A stretch of 64,000 bases of DNA from Lethocerus indicus (taxonomy: Eukaryota > Arthropoda > Insecta > Hemiptera > Belostomatidae). A model generated the notes under the pieces. That model did not search any database. It saw nothing but the letters and a program-made list of their open reading frames with translations, and was not told the origin of the DNA. Positions 9,923-23,290 of the stretch are shown in pieces. Position numbers and translations under genes: made by a program. Position 1 is the stretch's first letter; every line of letters begins with the position of its first letter. The stretch covers positions 18,567,333 through 18,631,332 of the forward strand of contig JACDQD010000011.1 in NCBI GenBank assembly GCA_019843655.1, given 5' to 3'.

Positions 9923-10030
9923 GAGCGGCGAAAGGCCGAAACCGGTCTGGCGGAAGACCGAACCGGTCTGGAGGAAATCAAGAGTATTCCAACCCCTCGC
10001 AGACCACAGAACAGAAGACCTCGCGAAAGA
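9923..10030 (+). repeat. FB-A outer arm
   Basis: GAGCGGCGAAAGGCCGAAACCGG, GGAAGACCGAACCGG and AACCCCTCGCAGACCACAGAA match the outer half of a right arm. It abuts the start of the SAT32 block. Confidence 0.65.
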
Positions 10031-10079
10031 AGAACGTTTTAGCGAATTCAAAGTTTATAATTGGGTTTTTCGGTTCGAA

Positions 10080-13000
10080 ATCGGCCTCAAAATAACGTTA
10101 TAATGCCAAAAATGCGGTTTTTAGGCCCGAAACTGCGGTTTTTAGGACAAAAATCGCCAGAAAATTGAGCTTTTAAGACGAAAAATCGGCCCAGAAATGC
10201 GGCTTTAGGCCCAGAAATACGGTTTTTAGGCGCAAAATGAGCCCAGAAATACGGTTTTTAGGCGCAAATTGAGCCCAGAAATACGGTTTTTAGGCGCAAA
10301 ATGAGCCCAGAAATACGGTTTTTAGGCGCAAAATGAGCCCAGAAATACGGTTTTTAGGCGCAAAATGAGCCCAGAATTACGCTTTCTGGGCGCAAAATGA
10401 GCCCAGAAATACGGTTTTAGGGCGCAAATGAGCCCAGAAGCATACGGTTTTAGGCGCAAAATGAGCCCAGAAATACGCTTTTGGGCGCAAAATGAGCCCA
10501 GAAATGCGGTTTTAGGCGCAAATGAGCCAAATGTGGTTTTCAGGCGCAAAGGAGCCCAGAAATGCGGTTTTAGGCGCAAATGAGCCCAGAAATGCGGTTT
10601 GGACAAAATGAGCCCAGAAATGCGGTTTTAGGCGCAAATGAGCCCAGAAATACGGTTTTTAGGCGCAAAATGAGCCCAGAAATGCGGTTTTTAGGCGCAA
10701 AATGAGCCCAGAAATACGGTTTTTAGGCGCAAAATGAGCCCAGAAATACGGTTTTTAGGCGCAAAATGAGCCCAGAAATGCGGTTTTTAGGAGCAAAATG
10801 AGCCCAGAAATACGGTTTTTAGGCGCAAAATGAGCCCAGAAATACGGTTTTTAGGCGCAAAATGAGCCCAGAAATACGGTTTTTAGGCGCAAAATGAGCC
10901 CAGAAATACGGTTTTTAGGCGCAAAATGAGGCCAGAAATACGGTTTTTAGGCGCAAAATGAGCCCAGAAATACGGTTTTTAGGCGCAAAATGAGCCCAGA
11001 AATACGGTTTTTAGGCGCAAAATGAGCCCAGAAATACGGTTTTTAGGCGCAAAATGAGCCCAGAAATACGGTTTTTAGGCGCAAAATGAGCCCAGAAATA
11101 CGGTTTTTAGGCGCAAAATGAGCCCAGAAATACGGTTTTTAGGCGCAAAATGAGCCCAGAAATGCGGTTTTTAGGCGCAAAATGAGCCCAGAAATACGGT
11201 TTTTAGGCGCAAAATGAGCCCAGAAATACGGTTTTTAGGCGCAAAATGAGCCCAGAAATACGGTTTTTAGGCGCAAAATGAGCCCAGAAATACGGTTTTT
11301 AGGAGCAAAATGAGCCCAAAAATACGGTTTTAGCGCAAATGAGCCCAGAAATACGGTTTTAGGCGCAAAATGAGCCCAGAATACGGTTTTTAGGCGCAAA
11401 TGAGCCCAGAAATACGGTTTTTAGGCGCAAAATGAGCCAGAAATACGGTTTTAGGCGCAAAATGAGCCCAGAAATACGGTTTTTAGGCGCAAAATGAGCC
11501 CAGAAATACGGTTTTTAGGCGCAAAATGAGCCCAGAAATGCGGTTTTTAGGCGCAAAATGAGCCCAGAAATACGGTTTTTAGGCGCAAAATGAGCCCAGA
11601 AATACGGTTTTTAGGCGCAAATGAGCCCAGAATGCGGTTTTAGGCGCAAATGAGCCCAGAATATGGTTTTTAGGCGCAAATGAGCCCAGAAATGCGGTTT
11701 TTAGGCGCAAAATGAGGCTAGAATGCGGTTTTAGGCGCAAATGAGCCCAGAAATACGGTTTTTTGGCGCAAATGAGCCAAATACGGTTTTAGGAGCAAAA
11801 ATGGAGCCCAGAAATACGGTTTTTAGGCGCAAATGAGCCCAGAAATATGGTTTTTAAGCAAAATGAGCCCAGAAATACGGTTTTTAGGCGCAAAATGAGC
11901 CCAGAAATGTGGTTTTTAGGCGCAAATGAGCCCAGAAATACGGTTTTAGGCGCAAAATGAGCCTAGAAATATTTTCAGGCGCAAAATGAGCCCAGAAATA
12001 CGGTTTTAGGCGCAAAATGAGCCTAGAAATGCAAAGTTTTAGGGCAAAATGAGCCCAGAAATGGTTTTTAGGCGCAAAATGAGCCTAGAATATGGTTTTT
12101 AGCGCAAATGAGGCCAGAAATGCAGTTTTAGGGCGCAAAATGAGCCCAGAAATGCGGTTTTAGGCGCAAATGAGCCTAGAAATGGTTTTAGGCGCAAAAT
12201 GGCCCAGAAATGCGGTTTAGCGCAAATGAGCCCAGAAACATGGTTTTAGGCGCAAATGAGCCCAGAAATGGTTTTAGGCGCAAAATGAGCCCAGAAATAC
12301 GGTTTTAGGCGCAAATGAGCCCAGAAATACGGTTTTAGGCGCAAAATGAGCCCAGAAATGCGGTTTTAGGCGCAAAATGAGCCCAGAAATACGGTTTTAG
12401 GCGCAAATGAGCCCAGAATACGGTTTTAGGCGCAAATGAGCCCAGAATACGGTTTTAGGCGCAAATGATTCAGAAATACGGTTTTAGGCGCAAAATGAGC
12501 CCAGAAATGGTTTTTAGGCGCAAAATGAGCCCAAAATGCGAGGTTTTAGGAACAAATGAGCCCAGAAATGGTTTTAGGCGCAAAATGAGCAGAAATGACT
12601 GGTTTTAGGCGCAAAATGAACCCAGAACATGGTTTTGAAAAATGAGCCCAGAAATGTTTTAGGCAAATGAGCCCAGAATATGGTTTTTAGCGAAATGAGC
12701 CCAAATACGGTTTTTAGGCGCAAATGAGCCCAGAAATACGGTTTTTAGGCGCAAAATGAGCCCAATACGGTTTTAGGCGCAAATGAGCCCAGAACATGGT
12801 TTTTAGGCGCAAAATGAGCCCAGAAATACGGTTTTAGGCGCAAAATGAGCCCAGAACATGGTTTTAGGCGCAAATGAGCCCAGAAATACGGTTTTAGGCG
12901 CAAATGAGCCCAGAAATACGGTTTTAGGCGCAAAATGAGCCCACAAATACGGTTTTTAGGCGCAAAATGAGCACAGAAATACGGTTTTTAGGCGCAAAAT

Positions 13001-16000
13001 GAGCCCAGAAATGCGGTTTTTAGGCGCAAAATGAGCCCAGAAATGCGGTTTTTAGGCGCAAAATGAGCCCAGAAATATTTGGTTTAGGCGCAAATGAGCC
13101 CAGAAATGCGGTTTTAGGCGCAAAATGAGGCCCAGAAACCGGTTTTAGGGCAAAATGAGCCCAGAAATGCGGTTTTTAGGCGCAAATGAGCCCAGAATAC
13201 GGTTTTAGGCGCAAAATGAGCTCCAGAAATACGGTTTTTGGCGCAAAGCCCAGAAATACGGTTTTTAGGAAGTCAGGTTCAGCAATACGGATTTTAGGCG
13301 CAAAATGAGGCCAGAAATACGTTTTAGGCGCAAATGAGCCCAGAAATGCGGTTTTTAGGCGCAAAATGAGCCCAGAAATGCGGTTTTAGGCAAATGAGCC
13401 CAGAAATACGGTTTTAGGCGCAAATGAGTACAGAAATACGGTTTTGGCGCAAAATAATCCCAGAAATACGGTTTTTAGGAGCAAAATGAGCCCAAAATAC
13501 GGATTTTAGGCGCAAAATGAGCCCAGAAATACGGTTTTTAGGCGCAAAATAAGCCCAGAAATACGGTTTTTAGGAGCAAAATGAGCCCAAAAATACGGAT
13601 TTTAGGCGCAAAATGAGGCCAGAAATACGTTTTTTAGGCGCAAAATGAGCCCTGAAATGCGGTTTTTAGGCGCAAAATGAGCCCAGAAATACGGTTTTTA
13701 GGCGCAAAATGAGCCCAGAAATGCGGTTTTTAGGAGTAAATGAGCCCAGAATACGGTTTTAGGGGCGCAAAATGAGTACAGAAATACGGTTTTTGGCACA
13801 AAATAATCCCAATACGGTTTTTAGGAGAAATGAGCCCAAAAATACGGATTTTAGGCGCAAAATGAGGCCAATTGTTTTTAGGCGCAACACCCTGAAATGC
13901 GGTTTTTAGGCGCAAAATGAGCGCAGAAATGAGGTTTTTAGGCGCAAAAAGAGCCCAGAAATGCGGTTTTTAGGCGCAAAATGAGCCCAGAAATGCGGTT
14001 TTTAGGCGCAAAATGAGCTCAGAATTACTCTTTTTGGGCGCAAAGCCAGAATACGTTTTTAGGCGCAAATGAGCCCAAACGGTTTCAGGGCGCAAATGAG
14101 GCCAGAAATGCAGTTTTAGGCAAAATGAGCCCAGAAATGCGGTTTTTAGGCGCAAAATGAGCCCAGAAATACGGTTTTTAGGCGCAAAATGAGCCCAGAA
14201 ATGCGGTTTTTAGGCGCAAAATGAGCCCAGAAATGCGGTTTTTAGGCGCAAAATGAGCCCAGAAATACGGTTTTTAGGCGCAAAATGAGGCAAAATGACC
14301 CAGAATGCGGTTTAGGCGCAAAATGAGCCCAGAACATGGTTTTAGGCGCAAATGAGCCCAAAGTGGTTTTAGGCGCAAATGAACCTTAGAAATACGGTTT
14401 TTAGGCGCAAATGAGCCCAGAAATACGGTTTTTGCGCAAAATGAGCCCAGAAATACGGTTTTTAGGGGGCAAAATGAGCCTTAAAAAATACGGATTTTAG
14501 GCAAATGAGGCTAGAAACATGTTTTTAGGCGCAAATGAGCCTAGAATACGGGTTTTTAGGCGCAAAATGAGCCCAGAAATGTTTTTAGGCGCAAATGAGC
14601 CCAGAAATACGGTTTTTAGAAAAAATGAGCCCAAAATACGGTTTTTGGCACAAAATAATCCTAGAAATACGGTTTTAGAGTAAATGAGCCCAAAATACGG
14701 ATTTTAGGCGCAAAATGAGGCCAGAAATACGTTTTTTAGGCGCAAAATGAGCCCTGAAATGCGGTTTTTAGGCGCAAAATGAGCGCAGAAATGAGGTTTT
14801 TAGGCGCAAAAAGAGCCCAGAAATGCGGTTTTTAGGCGCAAAATGAGCCCAGAAATACGTTTTAGGCGCAAATGAGCTCAGAATTACTCTTTTAAGCAAA
14901 ATGAGGCCAGAAATATTGGTTTTAGGGCGCAAAATGAGCCCAGAAATACGGTTTTTAGGGCAAAATGAGGCCAGAAATGCAGTTTTAGGCGCAAATGAGC
15001 CCAGAAATGCGGTTTTAGGAGCAAATGAGCCCAGAACATGGTTTTAGGCGCAAATGAGCCCAGAAATGCGGTTTTAGGAAAATAACGTTAATGAGCCCAG
15101 AAATGCGGTTTTAGGCGCAAAATAGAGCCCAGAAATACGGTTTTTAGGGCAAAATGATCGCCTCAGAAATACGGGCTTTTCAGGCGAAAATGAACCCAGA
15201 AATACGGTTTTTAGGCGCAAAATGAGCCCAGAAATACGGTTTTTAGGCGCAAAATGAGCCCAGAAATACGGTTTTTAGGCGCAAAATGAGCCCAGAAATA
15301 CGGTTTTTAGGCGCAAAATGAGCCCAGAAATACGGTTTTTAGGCGCAAAATGAGCCCAGAAATACGGTTTTTAGGCGCAAAATGAGCCCAGAACAGGTTT
15401 CGGCGCAAATACCCAGAAATGCGTTTTTAGGCGCAAAATGAGCCCAGAAATACATGGTTTTTAGGGCGCAAAATGAGCCCAGAAATACGGTTTTGGGCAA
15501 AATAGGCAGAAATGCGGTTTTAGAGCAGAAATGAGCCCAGAAATACGGATTTTAGGCGCAAATGAGGCCAGAAATACGTTTAGGCGCAAAATGAGCCCAG
15601 AAATGCGGTTTTTAGGCGCAAAATGAGCCCAGAAATGCGGTTTTTAGGCGCAAAATGAGCCCAGAAATGCGGTTTTTAGGCGCAAAATGAGCTCACAATT
15701 ACTCTTTTTGGGCGCAAAATGAGGCCAGAAATACGTTTTTTAGGCGCAAAATGAGCACTGAAATGCGGTTTTTAGGCGCAAATTGAGGCCAGAAATGCAG
15801 TTTTTAGGCGCAAAATGAGCCCAGAAATGCGGTTTTTAGGCACAAAATGAGCCCAGAAATACGGTTTTTAGGCGCAAAATGAGCCCAGAAATACGGTTTT
15901 TAGGCGCAAAATGAGCCCAGAAATACGGTTTTCAGGCGCAAAATGAGCCCAGAAATGCGGTTTTTAGGCGCAAAATGAGCCTTAATTACGTTTCAGGAGC

Positions 16001-17060
16001 AAATGAGGCTTTAGGCGCAAAATGAGCCCAAATACGGTTTTTAGGCAAATATTGGAAATGCAAAATGAGCCCAGAAATACGGTTTTTGCGCAAATGAGCC
16101 CAGCCCAGAAATGGTTTTTAGGCGCAAAATGAGGCCAGAAATGCAGTTTTTAGGCGCAAAATGAGGCCTGAAATGAAATGCGGTTTTAGGGCGCAAAATG
16201 AGCTCAGAAATGAGGTTTTAGGCGCAAAATGAGCCTAGAAATGCGGTTTTAGTGCGCAAATGAGCCCAAAATACGGTTTTAGGCGAAATGAGCCAGAAAT
16301 GCCTTTTACAGTTTTAGGCAAAATGAGCGCCAGGTTTTAGGCGCAAATACGAAATACGGTTTTAGGGCGCAAAATGGATCGCCTGAATAGGGTTTAGGCA
16401 AAATGAAGAAATGCAGTTTTTAGGACAATGAGCCCAAATACAGTTTTTAGGCGCAAAATGAAGCCCAGAATGGTTTTAGCACAAAAAGGAAAATAAGCCC
16501 AGAAATACGGTTTTAGAACCCTGAAAATGAGCGCAAAATATACGGATTTTAGGCGCAAAATGGATTTGGGCTGAAATGCGGTTTTAGGCGCAAATGAGGC
16601 CACAAAATGAGGTTTTTAGGCGCAAATGAGCCCTGAAATGCGGTTTTAGGCGCAAATGAGGCCACAAAATGAGGTTTTTAGGCGCAAATGAGCCCTGAAA
16701 TGCGGTTTTAGGCGCAAATGAGGCCAGAAATGCAGGTTTTTAGGCGCAAAATGAGCTCAAAATACGGTCTTTTAGGGCGCAAAATGAGGCTCAGAAATAC
16801 AGTTTTAAAACGCAAATGAAACCAGAATTACGGTTTTTAGGCAAAATGAGGCCAGAAAATACGTTTTTAGGCGCAAAATAGAGCCCAGAAATGGGTTTTA
16901 GGCGCAAAATGAGGCCAGAAATACGGTTTTCAGGCGCAAATGAGCCCAGAAATGCGGTTTTTAGGCGCAAAATGAACCCAGAAATACGGTTTCAGAAATG
17001 CAGTTTTAAGCGCAAAATGAGCCCAGAAATACATGGTTTTAGGGGCGCAATGGCTCATTT
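10080..17060 (+). repeat. SAT32 satellite array, 32-bp unit, ~215 copies
   Basis: The unit is AGGCGCAAAATGAGCCCAGA plus AATACGGTTTTT (32 bp; period checked exactly at 10,801-10,833). The main variants are TACGG versus TGCGG, and AGGCCAG versus AGCCCAG. Near-perfect tracts (10,200-11,600; 15,190-15,390; 15,590-15,690; 15,800-15,990) alternate with tracts where many units lack one A of AAAA or one T of TTTTT. A higher-order period of about 860 bp (27 monomers) is visible between 13.1 and 15.9 kb. Long open frames on the minus strand (LGSFCA... repeats) are satellite translations. Confidence 0.97.
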
Positions 17061-20000
17061 TGCGGAAATGCGGATTTTCGAAAACCTAAATTTTCGATTT
17101 TCAACCCGCCCTTCAGGGGCATCTGTTTTCTAAATTTTCGATTTTCATTTCAGGGGCAAGTGTAACACACTTTGTGGGTGGAATATGGGATCGATCTGAG
17201 AAAATTTTCGAAAACCTAAATTTTCGATTTTCAACCTGCCCTTTTAGGGGCCTCACATTGGTACACTCAAATTTTCGAAAACCTAAATTTTCGATTTTCA
17301 ACCTGCTCCTTTCATAACTTAGTACAATTAGGGACACTTGTGGGTGGAATATGGGATCGATCTGAGAAAATTTTCAAAAACCTAAATTTTCGACACAACC
17401 TGCCCTTTCAGGGCAAGTGGGGACACTTGTGGGTGGAATATGGGATCGATCTGAGAAAATTTTCGAAAACCTAAATTTTCGATTTTCAACCCGCCCTTTC
17501 AGGGGCAAGTGTAACTCAATTAGGGACACTTGTGGGTGGAATATGGGATCGATCTGAGAAAATTTTCGAAAACCTAAATTTTCGATTTTCAACCCGTCTT
17601 TCGGGGCAAGTGTAACTCAATTAGGGACACTTGTGGGTGGAATATGGGATCGATCTGAGAAAATTTTCGAAAACCTAAATTTTCGATTTTCAACCTGCCC
17701 TTTCAGGGGCAAGTGTAACTCAATCACTTGTGGGTGGAATTGGGATCGATCTGAGAAAATTTTCGAAAACCTAAATTTCGATTTTTTCAACCCGCCCTTT
17801 CAGGGCAAGTGTAACTCAATTAGGACACTTGTGGGTGGAATATGGGATCGATCTGAGAAAATTTTCGAAAACCTAAATTTTCGATTTTCAACCCGCCCTT
17901 TCAGGGCAAGTGTAACTCAATTAGGGACACTTGTGGGTGGAATATGGGATCGATCTGAGAAAATTTTCGAAAACCTAAATTTTCGATTTTCAACCCGCCT
18001 TTCAGGGGGGCAAAGTGTAACCAATTAGTGACACTTGTGGGTGGAATATGGGATCGATCTGAAAAATTTTCGAAAACCTAAATTTTCGATTTTCAACCCG
18101 CCCTTTCAGGGGCAAGTGTAACTCAATTAGGGACACTTGTACACTTGGGTGGAATATGGGATCGATCTGAGAAAATTTTCGAAAACCTAAATTTTCGATT
18201 TTCAACCCGCCCCTTTCAGGGGGCAAGTGTAACTCAAAGTAAGGGACACTTGTGGGTGGAATTATGGGATCTGAGAAAATTTTCGAAAACCTAAATTTTC
18301 GATTTTCAACCCGCCTTTCAGGGCAAGTAACCTGAGAAAATTTTCGAAAACCTAAATTTTCGATTTTCAACCCTTTCTTCAAGGTGGGTGGAATATGGGA
18401 TCGATCTGAGAAAATTTTCGAAAACCTAAATTTTCGATTTTCAACCTGCCTTCAGTGTGGGTGGAATATGGGATCTCAATTTTCGAAAACCTAAATTTTG
18501 GGACAACCCGCCCTTGGGGCAAGTGTAACTCAATTAGGTGACACTTGTGGGTGGAATATGGGATCGATCTGAGAAAATTTTCGAAAACCTAAATTTTCGA
18601 TTTTCAACCCGCCTTTCAGGGCAAGTGTAACTCAATTAGGGACACTTGTGGGTGGAATATGGGATCGATCTGAAAAATTTTCGAAAACCTAAATTTTCGA
18701 TTTTCAACCCGCCCTTTCAGGGGCAAGTGTAACTCACTTAGGGTACACTTGTGGGTGGAATATGGGATCGATCTGAGAAAATTTTCGAAAACCTAAATTT
18801 TCGATTTTCAACCCGCCCTTTCAGGGGCAAGTGTAACTCAATTAGGGACACTTGTGGGTGGAATATGGGATCGATCTGAGAAAATTTTCGAAAAACCTAA
18901 ATTTTCGATTTTCAAGCCGCCCTTTCAGGGGCAAGTGTAACTCAATTAGGGACACTTGTGGGTGGAATATGGGATCGATCTGAGAAAATTTTCGAAAAAC
19001 CTAAATTTTCGATTTTCAAGCCGCCCTTTCAGGGCAAGTGTAACTCATTTGGGACACTTTGTGGTGGAATATGGATCGATCTGAGAAAATTTTCGAAAAC
19101 CTAAATTTTCGATTTTCAACCCGCCCTTTCAGGGGCAAGTGTAACTCAATTAGGACACTTGTGGGTGGAATATGGGATCGATCTGAGAAAATTTTCGAAA
19201 ACCTAAATTTTCGATTTTCAACCCGCCCTTTCAGGGGCAAGTGTAACTCAATTAAGGGACACTTGTGGGTGGAATATGGGATCGATCTGAGAAAATTTTC
19301 GAAAACCTAAATTTTCGATTTTCAACCCGCCCTTTCAGGGCAAGTGTAACTCAATTAGGGACACTTGTGGGTGGAATATGGGATCGATCTGAGAAAATTT
19401 TCGAAAAACCTAAATTTTCGATTTTCAACCCGCCCTTTCAGGGGCAAGTGTAACTCAATTACGGACACCTTGTGGGTGAATATGGGATCGATCTGAGAAA
19501 ATTTTCGAAAACCTAAATTTTCGATTTTCAACCCGCCCTTTCAGGGCAAGTGTAACTCAATTAGGGACACTTGTGGGTGGAATATGGGATCGATCTGAGA
19601 AAATTTTCGAAAAACCTAAATTTTCGATTTTCAACCCGCCCTTTCAGGGGCAAGTGTAACTCAATTAGGGACACTTGTGGGTGGAATATGGGATCGATCT
19701 GAGAAAATTTTCGAAAACCTAAATTTTCGATTTTCAACCCGCCCTTTCAGGGCAAGTGTAACTCAATTAGGACACTTGTGGGTGGAATATGGGATCGATC
19801 TGAGAAAATTTTCGAAAAACCTAAATTTTCGATTTTCAACCCGCCCTTTCAGGGGCAAGTGTAACTCAATTAGGGACACTTGTGGGTGGAATATGGGATC
19901 GATCTGAGAAAATTTTCGAAAAACCTAAATTTTCGATTTTCAACCCGCCCTTTCAGGGGCAAGTGTAACTCACATTGGTACACTTGTGGGTGGAATATGG

Positions 20001-22045
20001 GATCGATCTGAGAAAATTTTCGAAAAACCTAAATTTTCGATTTTCAACCCGCCCTTTCAGGGGCAAGTGTAACTCAATTAGGTAATATGGGATCACTGAG
20101 AAAATTTTCGAAAACCTAAATTTTCGATTTTCAACCCGCCTTTCAGGGGTGGAATTGTGGGTGGATATGGGATCGATCTGAGAAAATTTTCGAAAAACCT
20201 AAATTTTCGATTTTCAACCCGCCCTTTCAGGGGCAAGTGTAACTCAATTAGGGACACTTGTGGGTGGAATATGGGATCGATCTGAGAAAATTTTCGAAAA
20301 ACCTAAATTTTCGATTTTCAACCCGCCCTTTCAGGGGCAAGTGTAACGATCAATTTGGTAAGTGTAACAATTAGGTACTTGTGGGTGGAATATGGGATCG
20401 ATCTGAGAAAATTTTCGAAAACCTAAATTTTCGATTTTCAACCCGCCCTTTCAGGGCAAGTGTAACTCAATTAGGGACACTTGTGGGTGGAATATGGGAT
20501 CGATCTGAGAAAATTTTCGAAAAACCTAAATTTTCGATTTTCAACCCGCCCTTTCAGGGGCAAGTGTAACTCAATTAGGGACACTTGTGGGTGGAATATG
20601 GGATCGATCTGAGAAAATTTTCGAAAAACCTAAATTTTCGATTTTCAACCCGCCCTTTCAGGGGCAAGTGTAACTCACTTAGGGACACTTGTGGGTGGAA
20701 TATGGGATCGATCTGCGAAAATTTTCGAAAAACCTAAATTTTCGATTTTCAACCTGCCCTTTCAGGGGCAAGTGTAACTCACTTAGGGACACTTGTGGGT
20801 GGAATATGGGATCGATCTGAGAAAATTTTCGAAAAACCTAAATTTTCGATTTTCAACCCGCCCTTTCAGGGGCAAGTGTAACTCAATTAGGGACACTTGT
20901 GGGTGGAATATGGGATCGATCTGAGAAAATTTTCGAAAACCTAAATTTTCGATTTTCAACCCGCCCTTTCAGGGGCAAGTGTAACTCAATTGAGAAAATT
21001 TTCGGGGGCAAGTGGTACACTTGGTGGAATATGGGATCGATCTGAGAAAATTTTCGAAAACCTAAATTTTCGATTTTCAACCCGCCCTTTCAGGGGCAAG
21101 TGTAACTCACTTAGGTACACTTGTGGGTGGAATATGGGATCGATCTGAGAAAATTTTCGAAAAACCTAAATTTTCGATTTTCAACCCGCCCTTTCAGGGG
21201 CAAGTGTAACTCACTTAGGTACACTTGTGGGTGGAATATGGGATCGATCTGAGAAAATTTTCGAAAAACCTAAATTTTCGATTTTCAACCCGCCCTTTCA
21301 GGGGCAAGTGCAACCCAATTAGGGACACTTGTGGGTGGAATATGGGATCGATCTGAGAAAATTTTCGAAAACCTAAATTTTCGATTTTCAACCCGCCCTT
21401 TCAGGGGCAAGTGTAACTCAATTAGGGACACTTGTGGGTGGAATATGGGATCGATCTGAGAAAATTTTCGAAAACCTAAATTTTCGATTTTCAACCCGCC
21501 CTTTCAGGGGCAAGTGTAACTCAATTAGGGACACTTGTGGGTGGAATATGGGATCGATCTGAGAAAATTTTCGAAAACCTAAATTTTCGATTTTCAACCC
21601 GCCCTTTCAGGGCAAGTGTAACTCAATTAGGGACACTTGTGGGTGGAATATGGGATCGATCTGAGAAAATTTTCGAAAACCTAAATTTTCGATTTTCAAC
21701 CTGCCCTTTCAGGGCAAGTGTAACTCAATTAGGGACACTTGTGGGTGGAATATGGGATCGATCTGAGAAAATTTTCGAAAAACCTAAATTTTCGATTTTC
21801 AACCCGCCCTTTCAGGGGCAAGTGTAACTCAATTAGGGACACTTGTGGGTGGAATATGGGATCGATCTGAGAAAATTTTCGAAAAACCTAAATTTTCGAT
21901 TTTCAACCCGCCCTTTCAGGGGCAAGTGTAACTCACATTGGTACACTTGTGGGTGGAATATGGGATCGATCTGAGAAAATTTTCGAAAAACCTAAATTTT
22001 CGATTTTCAACCCGCCCTTTCAGGGGCAAGTGTAACTCACTTTGG
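17060..22045. repeat. SAT104 satellite array, ~104-bp unit, ~47 copies
   Basis: The unit contains GACACTTGTGGGTGGAATAT, GGGATCGATCTGAGAAAATT, TTCGAAAACCTAAATTTTCG, ATTTTCAACCCGCCCTTTCA and GGGGCAAGTGTAACTCAATT. TGTGGGTGG recurs at spacing near 104 bp (for example 19,881 and 19,985). Truncated units cluster at 18,240-18,530, 20,075-20,170, 20,340-20,375 and 20,985-21,030. GATCGATC and TTTTCGAAAA are internal palindromes. Open frames reading GIWDRSEKIFENLNF are repeat translations. Confidence 0.97.
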
Positions 22046-23290
22046 TACAATTGTGGGCCGAATATGGGCAAAATCGGTCGACTTTTTTGAAATTAGTAAC
22101 CGCATTTTTGGGCCAATTTTGGGTAAGAAAAACGCATTTTTGGGCCAATATTCTACCTAACAACCTCATTTTTGGGCCTAAAAACCTTATTTTTGGTGCG
22201 ATTTTCGGCCTAAAAACCGCATTTGTGGGCCGATTTTGCGCCTAAAAACCGCATTTTTGAGCCCATTTCGGGCCTAGAAACCGTATTTTTTGGACGATTT
22301 TGGCCCTAAAAACCTCATTTTTGGGCCTAAAATCCGCCTTTTGGGGCCAATTTTGCGCCTAAAATCGGCATTTTTGAGCCCATTTCGGGCGTAGAAACTG
22401 TATATTTTGGAAGATCTTGGGCCTAAAAAGCTCATTTTTGGGCGTAAAAACTGCCTTTTGGGGCCAATTTTGGTCCAAAAAGCTAATTTTTCTGCCTAAA
22501 ACCGCATTTTTGGGCCAAAATGTTTGCCTAAAAACTATATTTTTTGAGTGATTTTGGGCCTAAACAGCCGCATTTGTAGTCCGATTTTGTGCATAAAAAC
22601 CGCATATTTGAGCCCATTTCGGTCCCTAAAACCGCATTTTTGGGTTGATTTAGTGTCTAAGAACCGCATTTTTGGGACTAAAAATCACATTTCCTTACCT
22701 AAAAACAGCATTTTTGCTCCTAAAAATAACATAATTGGTCCGATTTTCTGGTTTCAGTTCAAGAGGAGGAAGATCCACCATGATGTGGGCCTTAAAACCT
22801 CATTTTTGCGCCTAAAAACCGCATTTTTGTGCTGATTTTGGGCCTAAAAACCTCATTTTTGCTCATAAAAACCGAACTTTTTTTATCGATTTTGCGCCTA
22901 AAAACCTCATTTTCGGCCTAAAAACCGCATTTCTGGGCCGATTTTGGGTCTAAAGACCGCATTATTGGGTCGATATTGGGCCTAAAAACCTCATTTTTGC
23001 TTCTGAAAACCGCTTTTTTGGGTCAAAAAATCGCGTTTTGGGTCCTAGAAACCGTATTTTTTGGACGATTTTGGGCCTAAAAACCGCATTGTTGGGATGA
23101 TTTTGGGCCTAAAAACCGCATATTTTAGCCCATTTCGGGCCTAAAAGCCGTATTTTTGGGCCGATTTAGTGTCTAAGAACCGAATTTTTGGTCCTAGAAA
23201 CGGTATTTTTTGGACGATTTCGGGTCAAAACCTCATTTTTGGGATGATTTTAGGCGTAAAAACCGCCTTTTGGGGCCGATTTTGCGCCTC
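22046..23290 (-). repeat. SAT32-related block in reverse orientation with dispersed tail
   Basis: Units read CCTAAAAACCGCATTTTTGG, GCCGATTTTGGGCCT, the reverse complement of the SAT32 type, at about 32-40 bp spacing. At 22,655-22,800 it includes the conserved non-satellite tail (GGACTAAAAATCACATTTCC, CATAATTGGTCCGATTTTC, GTTTCAGTTCAAGAG, GAAGATCCACC) seen at five other places up to 32.1 kb. Confidence 0.9.

Noticed and set aside
10322..16603. Minus-strand frames of LRLKPYFWAHFAP repeats
   Set aside because: Direct translation of the 32-bp satellite with scattered indels; not a repeat protein gene.
10080..17060. CRISPR-like array with ~32-bp repeats
   Set aside because: There are no unique spacers between repeats; units are head-to-tail, and the context is eukaryotic with no cas genes.
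17633..21827. Long open frames on both strands reading GIWDRSEKIFENLNFRFST / ENRKFRFSKIFSDRSHIPP
   Set aside because: They are translations of the 104-bp satellite; 104 is not a multiple of 3, frames survive only by chance indels, and there is no start context or domain.
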